A DNA stretch of 11,313 bases from Chitinophagaceae bacterium (GTDB taxonomy: Bacteria > Bacteroidota > Bacteroidia > Chitinophagales > Chitinophagaceae). A program made the position numbers and the translations under genes. Of this stretch, positions 1 through 6,216 are shown one piece after another. Under the pieces are notes generated by a model, which made no database searches, had not been told where the DNA came from, and saw nothing but the letters and a program-made list of their open reading frames with translations. Location of the stretch: positions 1 through 11,313 of the forward strand of contig DMRT01000110.1 of NCBI GenBank assembly GCA_003455235.1, written 5' to 3'. The stretch's first letter is position 1. Every line of letters begins with the position of its first letter.

Positions 1-348
1 GTCCATAGCTTTTTGCTGACTGCTCACTTCAATGGCCGCCAGCTCCACATCCGGTTTGGCAGCCGTTACTTCAACGGGGTCACTCATTTTTTTGGCAAAG
101 CCCACTGCAGATGTGCTGACAAGGTATTTTCCTTCGGCAAGTTTTTCAAAAGAAAAATGCCCGTCTTTACCGGTGATGGCAGTTTTCACCAGCGCCTTGT
201 TGTCGGCTTTTAATAACTGAATAGTGGCTGATTCAACGGGTCTTTTATCGGCGGTTACAATGTTGCCCGATATTGCCCCGGATTTGTTCTGTGCAGGAAG
301 TACCATGCACAACAATAAGGCTGCAATGGATAACAGGGTTGTTTTCAT
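1..348 (-). CDS. Outer-membrane beta-barrel / TonB-receptor-like protein, N-terminal fragment
   Basis: The ATG at 348-346 opens a frame that stays open for all 116 codons to the left edge, so only the N-terminus is present. It begins MKTTLLSIAALLLCMVLPAQ, a clear Sec signal peptide with a hydrophobic core at about residues 4-17 and a cleavage site near residue 19-20. Residues 24-100 read as a carboxypeptidase-regulatory-like (Ig-fold) domain: a SGNIVTADKRPVESATIQLL stretch, then TGKDGHFSFEKLAEGKYLV, then VGFAKK. In Bacteroidota this arrangement precedes a plug and barrel in TonB-dependent receptors and in the related OMP_b-brl_3 proteins. The LLKADNKALVK segment resembles the latter more than SusC, but the barrel lies outside the window. 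The protein would sit in the outer membrane; its substrate cannot be inferred. It is transcribed away from the ankyrin gene. I am sure of the domain and moderately sure of the family. Confidence 0.8.
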   Translation of the reverse strand, partial: MKTTLLSIAALLLCMVLPAQNKSGAISGNIVTADKRPVESATIQLLKADNKALVKTAITGKDGHFSFEKLAEGKYLVSTSAVGFAKKMSDPVEVTAAKPDVELAAIEVSSQQKAMD

Positions 349-666
349 GACTAATGTTTTGGCGTATACTTTAATTAAATGGCTGTGTAAAAATGATGAA
401 TCATCCGGCACGAAGAATATAAATCGGGATAAAGGGCAATAATAAAGTATGGCAGGAACGGTGTAAAATTGTGCCAGTAGCTGAATGGCTCACGAGGCTT
501 ACGGGTGGTGCAACATACGCTGAAAGCCCTTGTCGCTGCTGTATTAAACGGACATTTGCAAATATCTTTCCGGTAAATAAATGATCCATTCACCTGCCAT
601 TTATCATTTTCCTTTTGCATACGGATCCGGAGCAGGTTATTTTGTAGCACATAAAATCAATTTATC
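349..666. other. Divergent intergenic spacer, no gene recognised
   Basis: This 318-bp spacer lies between two divergently transcribed genes. Frames in it give only low-complexity, Cys- or Pro-rich peptides with no recognisable motif, so I call no gene. It contains two short perfect palindromes, TTTAATTAAA (370-379, 22 bp before the start of the outer-membrane gene) and ATTTGCAAAT (554-563), plus a promoter-like element near the ankyrin gene. Positions about 460-550 are more GC-rich, but I could not build a convincing structured RNA from them. Confidence 0.6.
614..644 (+). promoter_or_regulatory. Bacteroidota-type promoter candidate for the ankyrin gene
   Basis: TTTG at 614-617 is followed after exactly 19 bases by TTATTTTG at 637-644. 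The Bacteroidota housekeeping consensus is TTTG, about 17-23 bases, then TAnnTTTG; the second box matches at 5 of its 6 fixed positions. Transcription would begin near 650, leaving a leader of about 15-20 bases before the ATG at 667. That leader is A/T-rich and has no Shine-Dalgarno sequence, as is usual in this phylum. This is a pattern match only. Confidence 0.4.
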
Positions 667-1170
667 ATGAACCGAAAAAAATTTCTTCTTAATACCGCAG
701 CCGGTGCAACAGCACTGATGTTCGATCCATTGAATTCTTTCTCCCGCCATCCCGAGCCTGAACCATATAAACTGGAGACGGTTAAAGAATTTGTGATCGC
801 CGGGCATAGCAAACCCGACCGTTGCAGAGAGATGCTGGCAGAATATCCAAACCTGCTTTACTGCCGATACGATTGGGGTAATGGCGATTTTGAAGAAGCG
901 ATCGAAGGAGCGGGGCACCTGGGTAATAAGGAGATTGCCCGTTACCTGATCAGCCAGGGCGCCAGGCCGAATATTTATGTACTTACCATGCTGGGTGAAA
1001 CGGCGATTGTAAAAGCTATTCTTGAAAAATATCCTGCCCTGATCAACGGGAAAGGTGCGCATGGGTTTACATTACTGCATCATGCAACCAAAGGGGGAGA
1101 TGATTCCAGGGAATTGCTGGAATATTTTAAGGAGAAGGGGTTGAAAGATATGCAGATCAGGATCAGGTGA
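667..1170 (+). CDS. Ankyrin-repeat protein with Tat-like N-terminus
   Basis: This is a 167-residue protein. Residues 1-20 (NRKKFLLNTAAGATALMF) look like the twin-arginine-type signal found at the start of many small Bacteroidota proteins, but with Arg-Lys where Arg-Arg is expected. After a Pro/Glu-rich linker (about 28-36), residues 38-160 form roughly four ankyrin-like helical repeats. The clearest are GNKEIARYLISQGARPN (86-102) and GFTLLHHATKGG (133-144), the latter close to the canonical G-TPLH-A core. Ankyrin repeats mediate protein-protein contacts, so no enzymatic role is suggested. Homologues I know of in this phylum are of similar size and share the RRNFL-like start, so the gene appears complete. 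The N-terminus implies export or membrane association. It stands alone, 187 bp before the kinase gene. The partner protein is unknown. Confidence 0.8.
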   Translation: MNRKKFLLNTAAGATALMFDPLNSFSRHPEPEPYKLETVKEFVIAGHSKPDRCREMLAEYPNLLYCRYDWGNGDFEEAIEGAGHLGNKEIARYLISQGARPNIYVLTMLGETAIVKAILEKYPALINGKGAHGFTLLHHATKGGDDSRELLEYFKEKGLKDMQIRIR

Positions 1171-1357
1171 TTTGTACCTGTTTTTGACGATTGTCCTTGT
1201 CTCGCCCGGCCCTGCTTCCGGTTGGCTGAATATAAAAATACCCCTGCCTGCAATACAATCCCTTTTTTATACGTTACAGAGTGAAAACACGCTTTTTTGG
1301 ATGTTTACCGCAGACCGCCAGCAATGATCCTGGCTGTTTAGCAAGAATCACATATCT

Positions 1358-3085
1358 ATGAAATTCAGGGTTTCCGCTGCCAGAAATTATAGCAGGGGCA
1401 TTCAATTGCTTTTGGTCTTCCTCATCATATTTTTGGGTATTACCATTTATGAGACCAGCCAGGTGATCCGGACCGGTATATGGATCAGAAATACACAAGA
1501 TATAATGAGTTATTCCAAAAAGACCCTCCAGTCGGCATTGGATAACGAATCCCGGTTCAGGGGATATATTCTTACCGGCCAAAAAAGTTTCCTTGACCAG
1601 CGGGAGCAGCTGGAAACCCGCATATATAACGGGTTGAATTCGCTGAAAAAACTAACACGTTATCATCCTGCTCAAAAAGCATATACCGATTCCTTATCTG
1701 AACTCATTGATAAACGAATAGTCTTTTCCAAAAATGAGATATTGAACTACCAGGTAACCGGAGCTGATGCCACCAGGAAAACCGTAGAGATCAGTGAAGG
1801 CCGGTTGTATACAGACCGTATACGGCTGCTGGTGGATAAAATGCAGGAGAGTGGAAATATTATGCTCCGGAGATACCGGGATGCCAACACCGATAGTGTG
1901 ATAAGCCTCCAGCGGGTATTATTGATCGTAATCGCCGGTATCGTTCTGTTGCTGATCGTGTTCTCACGTAAGGTAAGGTCTGATAATGTTGAAAAAGAAA
2001 AAGCCGCTGCAGTCCTCAAGAAGATGAACGACGAGCTTGAATTGCGGGTAATGGAAAGAACACAGGAAATAAGGTCGGCCATTGAACGCTACGATATTCT
2101 TTCGCAGGCCACCAGCGATACCATCTGGGACTGGGATATAATAAATAATACGATGCTTTATAATGAAGGTATCAGTAATACATTCGGGTACCAGGCTTCG
2201 GAAGTGTCCAACGTGGTTAACTGGTGGAATGAAAAGCTGCACCCGGATGATTTTAAACGGGTAACTGAAATAGTGGAAGAGGTATTTGAAAAGGGGTTAC
2301 AGAAATTCCAGCTCACCTACCGGTTCCGCTGCGCCGACGGAACGTATAAGTATGTTTTTGACAGGGCCTACGTGATATTTGATTCAAACAATGAGCCCTG
2401 CAGGATGATCGGCGCCATGCAGGATATCAGTTCCGAAGTGGAAGAGAATATGCGGGTGTCGAAAGCCATCATTGATACACAGGAGAAAGAACGCCAGTAC
2501 ATCGGTGCCGAATTGCATGATAATGTGAACCAGGTGCTGGCAAGTGCATTGCTGGTACTGAGTATGATCAAAAATGAGAAAATGAACAGAAAGGAAACCC
2601 TTGAGTTCATTGAAACAGGCCGGGGGTATATTACAGATGCTATTGAAGAATTGCGGAAACTGTCGCACGAACTGGCCCCTGCGTCTTTTGATAACATCTC
2701 CCTGGAGAATGCGTTTAAAAACCTGGTCAAGGATTTTAACCCGGATAACCGGTTTAAAGTGGATTTCAACTTTGATGAAATCTGCAATAAGGCCAGCGAT
2801 GAGGTTCAGATAAACCTGTACCGGATTGCACAGGAGCAGATGAAAAATATAATCAAGTATGCCGATGCCGGAAAGATAGATATTGCGGTGACAAGGGTAA
2901 ACGGCTCCATCAACCTGCGGGTTGCTGATAACGGCAAAGGGTTCGATGTAAAGGCCCTCAGGAACGGCATCGGACTTAATAATATCCGGAAAAGAGCCGA
3001 ATCATTGTCGGGTAAGTTTATGCTGAATTCTTCACCCGGTAAGGGCTGTGAAATATTTGTAACGATACCGGTGGAAAAACATTGA
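1358..3085 (+). CDS. CHASE3-PAS sensor histidine kinase (HisKA_3 type)
   Basis: This 575-residue inner-membrane kinase has the following order: TM1 (about 15-31); an extracytoplasmic CHASE3 domain (about 37-185, with the SRFRGYILTG hallmark); TM2 (about 187-204); a charged coiled-coil linker (207-242); one PAS/PAC domain (about 244-362, including TIWDWDI and GAMQDIS); a HisKA_3 dimerisation domain; and HATPase_c (about 485-574). The phospho-acceptor is His387 in the ELHDNVNQ box. ATP-binding motifs are the N-box around Asn497 (QEQMKNIIKYA), the G1 box DNGKGFD (524-530) and GIGL (537-540). All key residues are present, so it should be active. HisKA_3 kinases normally phosphorylate NarL/LuxR-type regulators, but none is encoded in this window, making it an orphan locally. 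The signal sensed by CHASE3 is unknown. The ATG at 1358 places TM1 at a normal distance; no Shine-Dalgarno sequence is seen. Confidence 0.93.
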   Translation: MKFRVSAARNYSRGIQLLLVFLIIFLGITIYETSQVIRTGIWIRNTQDIMSYSKKTLQSALDNESRFRGYILTGQKSFLDQREQLETRIYNGLNSLKKLTRYHPAQKAYTDSLSELIDKRIVFSKNEILNYQVTGADATRKTVEISEGRLYTDRIRLLVDKMQESGNIMLRRYRDANTDSVISLQRVLLIVIAGIVLLLIVFSRKVRSDNVEKEKAAAVLKKMNDELELRVMERTQEIRSAIERYDILSQATSDTIWDWDIINNTMLYNEGISNTFGYQASEVSNVVNWWNEKLHPDDFKRVTEIVEEVFEKGLQKFQLTYRFRCADGTYKYVFDRAYVIFDSNNEPCRMIGAMQDISSEVEENMRVSKAIIDTQEKERQYIGAELHDNVNQVLASALLVLSMIKNEKMNRKETLEFIETGRGYITDAIEELRKLSHELAPASFDNISLENAFKNLVKDFNPDNRFKVDFNFDEICNKASDEVQINLYRIAQEQMKNIIKYADAGKIDIAVTRVNGSINLRVADNGKGFDVKALRNGIGLNNIRKRAESLSGKFMLNSSPGKGCEIFVTIPVEKH

Positions 3086-3099
3086 CGGGTGAAATTCTT

Positions 3100-3122
3100 A
3101 ATTGGCTCTTTCAGCTCCAATT
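3100..3122. terminator. Weak hairpin between convergent kinase and plsX
   Basis: AATTGG (3100-3105) and CCAATT (3117-3122) form a 6-bp inverted repeat with an 11-base loop in the 51-bp gap between two converging genes. An AT-rich tail (ctttatat) follows on the plus strand. The position suits a bidirectional terminator, but the stem is short and has only two G-C pairs. Confidence 0.25.
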
Positions 3123-3136
3123 CTTTATATCTTATA

Positions 3137-4084
3137 TCAGGCCTGTTCTAAAAAACTCGCTTTCATCTTTCCCATCAGGTCAATCTCCAGCATGCGGCTG
3201 GCAATACGGATCATGTTCTTGAATGCCATGGCGTGGGAAATACCGTGGCCGATGATTACAGGTTTTGCAACGCCGAGTACGGGAACGCCGCCGTATTGTT
3301 CAAAATTAAATCGGTCAAAGTGTTCATCGTGAATGTTACGGCGTTTTACGATATCATAAATGCTTTCGGCCAGTTTCAGCACCACGTTACCCGTAAATCC
3401 TTCGCAAACCAATACATCGGCCTTGGTCATCAGGATGTCGCGGCCTTCAATGTTGCCGGTAAAATTAATCAGCTTATTCTCTTTCAGCAGCGGGTAAGCA
3501 GCCTGGGCCAGGATATTCCCCTTTCCTTCTTCTTCACCCAGGTTCACGAGGCCTACCTTGGGTTCGTCGAAATTAAGAATGTGTTTGGCAAACAGGGAGC
3601 CGAGGATGGCAAACTGGTTCAGGTTCTCCGGCTTGCAGTCGGCATTCAGTCCAACATCCACCAGCAACCCAAGTGTACCGTCTTCGCGGGGCATGTAAGC
3701 GCCAATGGTAGGCCTCAGTACGCCTTCAATGGCTTTGATGCTGAACAGGGCGCCCACCATCATGGCGCCTGTGTTGCCGGCGCTGATGAATGCATCTGTT
3801 TTACCCGTAGCCAGTAAATGAAACCCGATGGCAATTGACGATTGTTGTTTCTCCTTTAAGGCTTTGGTGGGGTGTTCGTTCATTTCAATCACCTGTGCGG
3901 CGTGAACGATCGTATACCTGCCCGCCGGAATGGGGAAGGACCGGAGGTGTTCCTTTATCTGCGCCTCATCACCAATGAGCGTAAGATGAATATTTGCGTT
4001 GGCGGATGATATAAATTCAGCGGCGCCTTTCACTGCTTCCAGCGGGGCAAAGTCGCCACCCATCATGTCCAGACCAATATTCAT
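3137..4084 (-). CDS. plsX: Phosphate acyltransferase PlsX
   Basis: PlsX converts acyl-ACP and phosphate to acyl-phosphate, the donor used by PlsY in the first step of phosphatidic acid synthesis; it acts peripherally at the cytoplasmic membrane. The 315 residues start with the family signature MNIGLDMMGGDFAP and carry further conserved blocks: ISAGNTGAMMVGALF (100-114), RPTIGAYMP (124-132), GLVNLGEEEGKGN (178-190), CEGFTGNVVLKLAES (227-241) and GGVPVLGVAKPVIIGHG (265-281). The length is slightly shorter than E. coli or B. subtilis PlsX, but both ends are intact. It follows rpmF by 84 bp, and that gap holds a strong hairpin. The usual next gene, fabH, is absent: downstream lies the convergent kinase. 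The start is fixed by the conserved N-terminus. Confidence 0.97.
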   Translation of the reverse strand: MNIGLDMMGGDFAPLEAVKGAAEFISSANANIHLTLIGDEAQIKEHLRSFPIPAGRYTIVHAAQVIEMNEHPTKALKEKQQSSIAIGFHLLATGKTDAFISAGNTGAMMVGALFSIKAIEGVLRPTIGAYMPREDGTLGLLVDVGLNADCKPENLNQFAILGSLFAKHILNFDEPKVGLVNLGEEEGKGNILAQAAYPLLKENKLINFTGNIEGRDILMTKADVLVCEGFTGNVVLKLAESIYDIVKRRNIHDEHFDRFNFEQYGGVPVLGVAKPVIIGHGISHAMAFKNMIRIASRMLEIDLMGKMKASFLEQA

Positions 4085-4105
4085 ACAGCCTTCTTTAAAT
4101 GAAAA

Positions 4106-4151
4106 AATTCCAAGTCCGGAATTCCTTTTGTCGAATTTCGGACTTAGAATT
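4106..4151 (-). terminator. Intrinsic terminator or attenuator hairpin between rpmF and plsX
   Basis: The arms are 4106-4123 and 4134-4151 with a 10-base loop. On the transcribed (minus) strand, AATTC-T-AAGTCCG pairs with CGGACTT-G-GAATT to give 13 continuous pairs including one U-G wobble. Then comes one A-C mismatch and four more A-T pairs next to the loop. The outer AATT runs directly into further T residues, giving a run of six T (4107-4102 region), which is the layout of an intrinsic terminator. The structure ends 17 bases before the plsX ATG. It could set the ratio of L32 to PlsX, or terminate rpmF while plsX is read through. The pairing is seen in the sequence; the function is inferred. 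Confidence 0.55.
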
Positions 4152-4168
4152 GATACTTTGAAAAAATA

Positions 4169-4363
4169 TTATGCTTTCAGCGGAGCTTTTTCAGCCACCA
4201 GCTTTCCTTTGTAGTATAATTTTCCTTCACTCACATGTGCACGGTGGCGTACATGTGTTTCGCCGGTTGTTTTGTCAACACTCAACGTGGGTTCGCTGGC
4301 TTTGTAATGCGTCCTTCTTTTGGCACTGCGTTGCTGTGAGTGGCGCCTTTTGGGATTTGGCAT
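4169..4363 (-). CDS. rpmF: 50S ribosomal protein L32
   Basis: This 64-residue protein starts MPNPKRRHSQQRSAKRRTHY, the highly basic N-terminus typical of bacterial L32, followed by a VRHRAHVSEGKLYYKGK segment that matches the C-terminal half of Bacteroidota L32 proteins. L32 binds the large subunit near the peptidyl transferase region. It contains no cysteine, so the four-Cys zinc ribbon found in many L32 proteins is absent. It lies 27 bp downstream of yceD and upstream of plsX, the order seen across many bacteria. No separate promoter is evident in the AT-only 27-bp gap, so it is probably co-transcribed with yceD. Identification is very secure from sequence and context. Confidence 0.97.
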   Translation of the reverse strand: MPNPKRRHSQQRSAKRRTHYKASEPTLSVDKTTGETHVRHRAHVSEGKLYYKGKLVAEKAPLKA

Positions 4364-4390
4364 ATTGCTTCGTTTTTAATTTTAAAAATT

Positions 4391-4957
4391 TTATTGCTTC
4401 TTCGTTTTTTCCTTTTTCGTTTTGCGGAACTGGTCCAGCCCTTTCCACAGCTGGTTGGCATTCGTTTCCTGCTGCTTCACTTCCATTGTCTTCAGTTTTT
4501 CCAGCACTTCATTGTTGCATTGCGGTCCGCCCATTTCTTCTTCGCTGCACATTTTCTGCAGGGGGAAGCTCAGCAGTACAAATTCATAGATCCAGTTGGC
4601 CACATCAATATGGCTTTCGGTACGGGAGATGTAAAACACATCCGGGTCTTCTTCCTGGTCGTTCATCTCATCGGGGTTCTCCACCAGCTTTACCAGCATG
4701 TTAAATTCGTCCCAGATGTCCATCTTCAGCGGATTGCCGCAACGGTCGCAGGTGATGTCGGCCTTGCCGCCAATCTCGAATTTGAGCAGCATAAAACTGC
4801 TTTTTTTGTCGAGCAGCAGCCTGATCCTGGCCTCACAATTACTGAAATCGGGGTTCCCCCTTTCCGCAAAGAACTTATCGTCCACCTCGTAATTGAACTC
4901 GTGGATTCCCGGTTTCAACCCCACAAAAGCGATCTCAAATGCCCGTTTACCCGCCAT
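4391..4957 (-). CDS. yceD: YceD/DUF177 family protein
   Basis: The DUF177 family is conserved just upstream of rpmF. It is linked to large-subunit rRNA metabolism in plants and bacteria, and its exact role is not settled. From the ATG at 4957 the protein has 188 residues. The N-terminal FEIAFVGLKPGIHEF block (6-20) and the central CDRCGNPL (70-77) are family hallmarks. With Cys137 and Cys147, Cys70 and Cys73 could form a zinc site. The C-terminus is Lys-rich (KTKKEKTKKQ). A TTG at 4981 would add eight residues, but it overlaps a perfect TAnnTTTG promoter box and the family normally begins only a few residues before the FVGL block, so I prefer the ATG. It heads the yceD-rpmF-plsX unit and is divergent from the DUF3810 gene. 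Confidence 0.92.
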   Translation of the reverse strand: MAGKRAFEIAFVGLKPGIHEFNYEVDDKFFAERGNPDFSNCEARIRLLLDKKSSFMLLKFEIGGKADITCDRCGNPLKMDIWDEFNMLVKLVENPDEMNDQEEDPDVFYISRTESHIDVANWIYEFVLLSFPLQKMCSEEEMGGPQCNNEVLEKLKTMEVKQQETNANQLWKGLDQFRKTKKEKTKKQ

Positions 4958-4978
4958 TACGATTGGTTTAAAGGACGG

Positions 4979-4986
4979 CAAAGGTA
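4979..4986 (-). promoter_or_regulatory. -7 promoter box for yceD-rpmF-plsX
   Basis: Read on the minus strand this is TACCTTTG, a full match to the Bacteroidota -7 consensus TAnnTTTG. It lies 21 bp before the yceD ATG, predicting a leader of about 15 bases. No good TTTG -33 box lies at the expected distance; the nearest T-run (TTTC) is about 25 bases upstream. The site helps decide the yceD start, because the alternative TTG codon lies inside it. Confidence 0.5.
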
Positions 4987-5065
4987 AGGGAATTCCGGCA
5001 ATTTTTGGCCTGAAAATCAGATTTTAGTCGGGATACGGGCTCCCATTTACCGCTGTTTAAGGTGA

Positions 5066-5098
5066 TTTCGGCCGGGGAGCGTGGATTTATTACTTTTA
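5066..5098 (+). promoter_or_regulatory. Weak promoter-like boxes before the DUF3810 gene
   Basis: TTTC at 5066-5069 and TACTTTTA at 5091-5098 are separated by 21 bases and resemble the TTTG / TAnnTTTG pair with one mismatch in each. Transcription would start only a few bases before the ATG at 5107, giving an almost leaderless message. A purine-rich aggggag sits 3-8 bases before that ATG. This is tentative. Confidence 0.2.
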
Positions 5099-5106
5099 GG
5101 GGAGAT

Positions 5107-6186
5107 ATGAAGCTCAGAAAATCCCTCTCAATCACCCTTATCCTGGTGATCATCGCGGTTTCCATTCATCTTTTTTCACTCGACCCGGTATGGGTGGAAA
5201 CCCATTATGCTACAGGACTTTATCCTTATATCAGCCGCACCCTGCGCTTCCTGCTGGGTTGGCTGCCTTTCAGTGCTGGCGATATCATGTATGGGGGCCT
5301 GGTGCTGTGGCTCATTATCAAACTGGTAAAACTGTTGCGGACGGTCATCCGGAGAAAGGCAACTAAAGAAGGTTTTACCGGTGGGCTGATCTACGCCATT
5401 AATTTTCTGCTGGTAGTGTATATCAGCTTCAACCTGCTGTGGGGCATCAATTACAACAGGATGGGCATTGCCCGGCAATTGGGGTTGAAAATGGAAAAAT
5501 ATTCTGCCGATGACCTGAAAAAGATTAATGAACTGCTGCTGGCAAAAGTAAATGAATCGAAACAGGCTCTCCTGCAAACCCATGCCGGTTATCCTTCCAA
5601 GCAGGAACTGTTTACACGGGTGAGCGGAGCTTATGCACGTGTTCAAAGCGTCTATCCTTTTCTTGCATACCAGCCCGTTTCACTGAAACCGTCCGTCTGG
5701 AGCTGGCTGGGTAATTATATGGGTTTCACCGGTTACTATAATCCATTCACAGGTGAAGCGCAGGTGAATACACTGGTACCAAAGTTCCTGCAGCCCTTCA
5801 CCACCAGCCATGAAGTGGCGCACCAGCTGGGCTATGCCAAAGAAATGGAAGCGAATTTTGTGGGATACCTTGCCGCCTCTTCGTCGAACGATACCCTGCT
5901 TCATTATTCCGTTTACCTCGACCTGTTCATGTACAGCAACCGGAATTTATTTGAAACAGATTCCGTTGCGGCCAAAGAATTCAGAAAACAACTGATGCCC
6001 GCTGTGCAGGATGATCTGAAAGAGTGGAAAAGGTTTTACCTTAAGCATCAAAACCCTTTTGAGCCGGTGTTCCGCTGGATATACGGTGTTTACTTACGGC
6101 GGAACCAGCAGCCGCAGGGGGTATTGAGTTATGATGAAGTGACCGGTTTTTTGATTGCGTATTATAAAAAGACGGGTAAGATCTGA
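5107..6186 (+). CDS. DUF3810 family membrane protein with HExxH motif
   Basis: From the ATG at 5107 this is a 359-residue protein. An upstream in-frame GTG at 5062 would add 15 polar residues before the first membrane segment and is less likely. Three hydrophobic segments are visible: about 5-24, 61-78 and 93-113. The large C-terminal domain contains HEVAH (235-239) followed by QLGYAKEMEANFVGYLA, which matches the DUF3810 signature HE-H--G-A-E-EANF. His235, His239 and Glu246 or Glu248 are likely metal ligands, and Glu236 would be the general base, so a zinc metallopeptidase at the cytoplasmic membrane is plausible. As far as I know, no substrate is established for the family, which is typical of Bacteroidota. 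The gene is followed 30 bp later by tspO on the same strand, suggesting co-transcription. Family call is secure; enzymatic activity is inferred. Confidence 0.88.
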   Translation: MKLRKSLSITLILVIIAVSIHLFSLDPVWVETHYATGLYPYISRTLRFLLGWLPFSAGDIMYGGLVLWLIIKLVKLLRTVIRRKATKEGFTGGLIYAINFLLVVYISFNLLWGINYNRMGIARQLGLKMEKYSADDLKKINELLLAKVNESKQALLQTHAGYPSKQELFTRVSGAYARVQSVYPFLAYQPVSLKPSVWSWLGNYMGFTGYYNPFTGEAQVNTLVPKFLQPFTTSHEVAHQLGYAKEMEANFVGYLAASSSNDTLLHYSVYLDLFMYSNRNLFETDSVAAKEFRKQLMPAVQDDLKEWKRFYLKHQNPFEPVFRWIYGVYLRRNQQPQGVLSYDEVTGFLIAYYKKTGKI

Positions 6187-6216
6187 ACATTTCGTTATTG
6201 AAGGTGTTGCACAGAC

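Noticed and set aside
460..550. Possible riboswitch in the GC-richer part of the left spacer
   Set aside because: A 4-bp GCCA/TGGC pair is all I could find; no conserved riboswitch core is recognisable.
375..650. Minus-strand open frame of 91 codons in the left spacer
   Set aside because: Composition is irregular, no motif or signal is visible, and it overlaps the promoter-like region of the ankyrin gene. It looks like a chance frame.
1171..1357. Terminator or promoter in the ankyrin-kinase gap
   Set aside because: T-runs are present (for example 1293-1298), but there is no convincing hairpin and no good TTTG/TAnnTTTG pair.
3233..3817. Plus-strand open frame of 194 codons opposite plsX
   Set aside because: It is fully antisense to the conserved plsX and has no recognisable domain.
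4958..4981. TTG start for yceD adding eight residues
   Set aside because: The TTG overlaps a perfect -7 promoter box, and an ATG at 4957 fits the family length.
4340..4987. Plus-strand open frame of 215 codons opposite yceD
   Set aside because: It lies antisense to a well-supported yceD. The peptide is Phe/His/Val-rich, as expected for the complement of a Lys/Glu-rich gene.
5062..5106. GTG start for the DUF3810 gene
   Set aside because: It adds 15 polar residues before the first membrane helix and lies upstream of the promoter-like boxes; the ATG at 5107 begins a typical MKLRKS membrane N-terminus.
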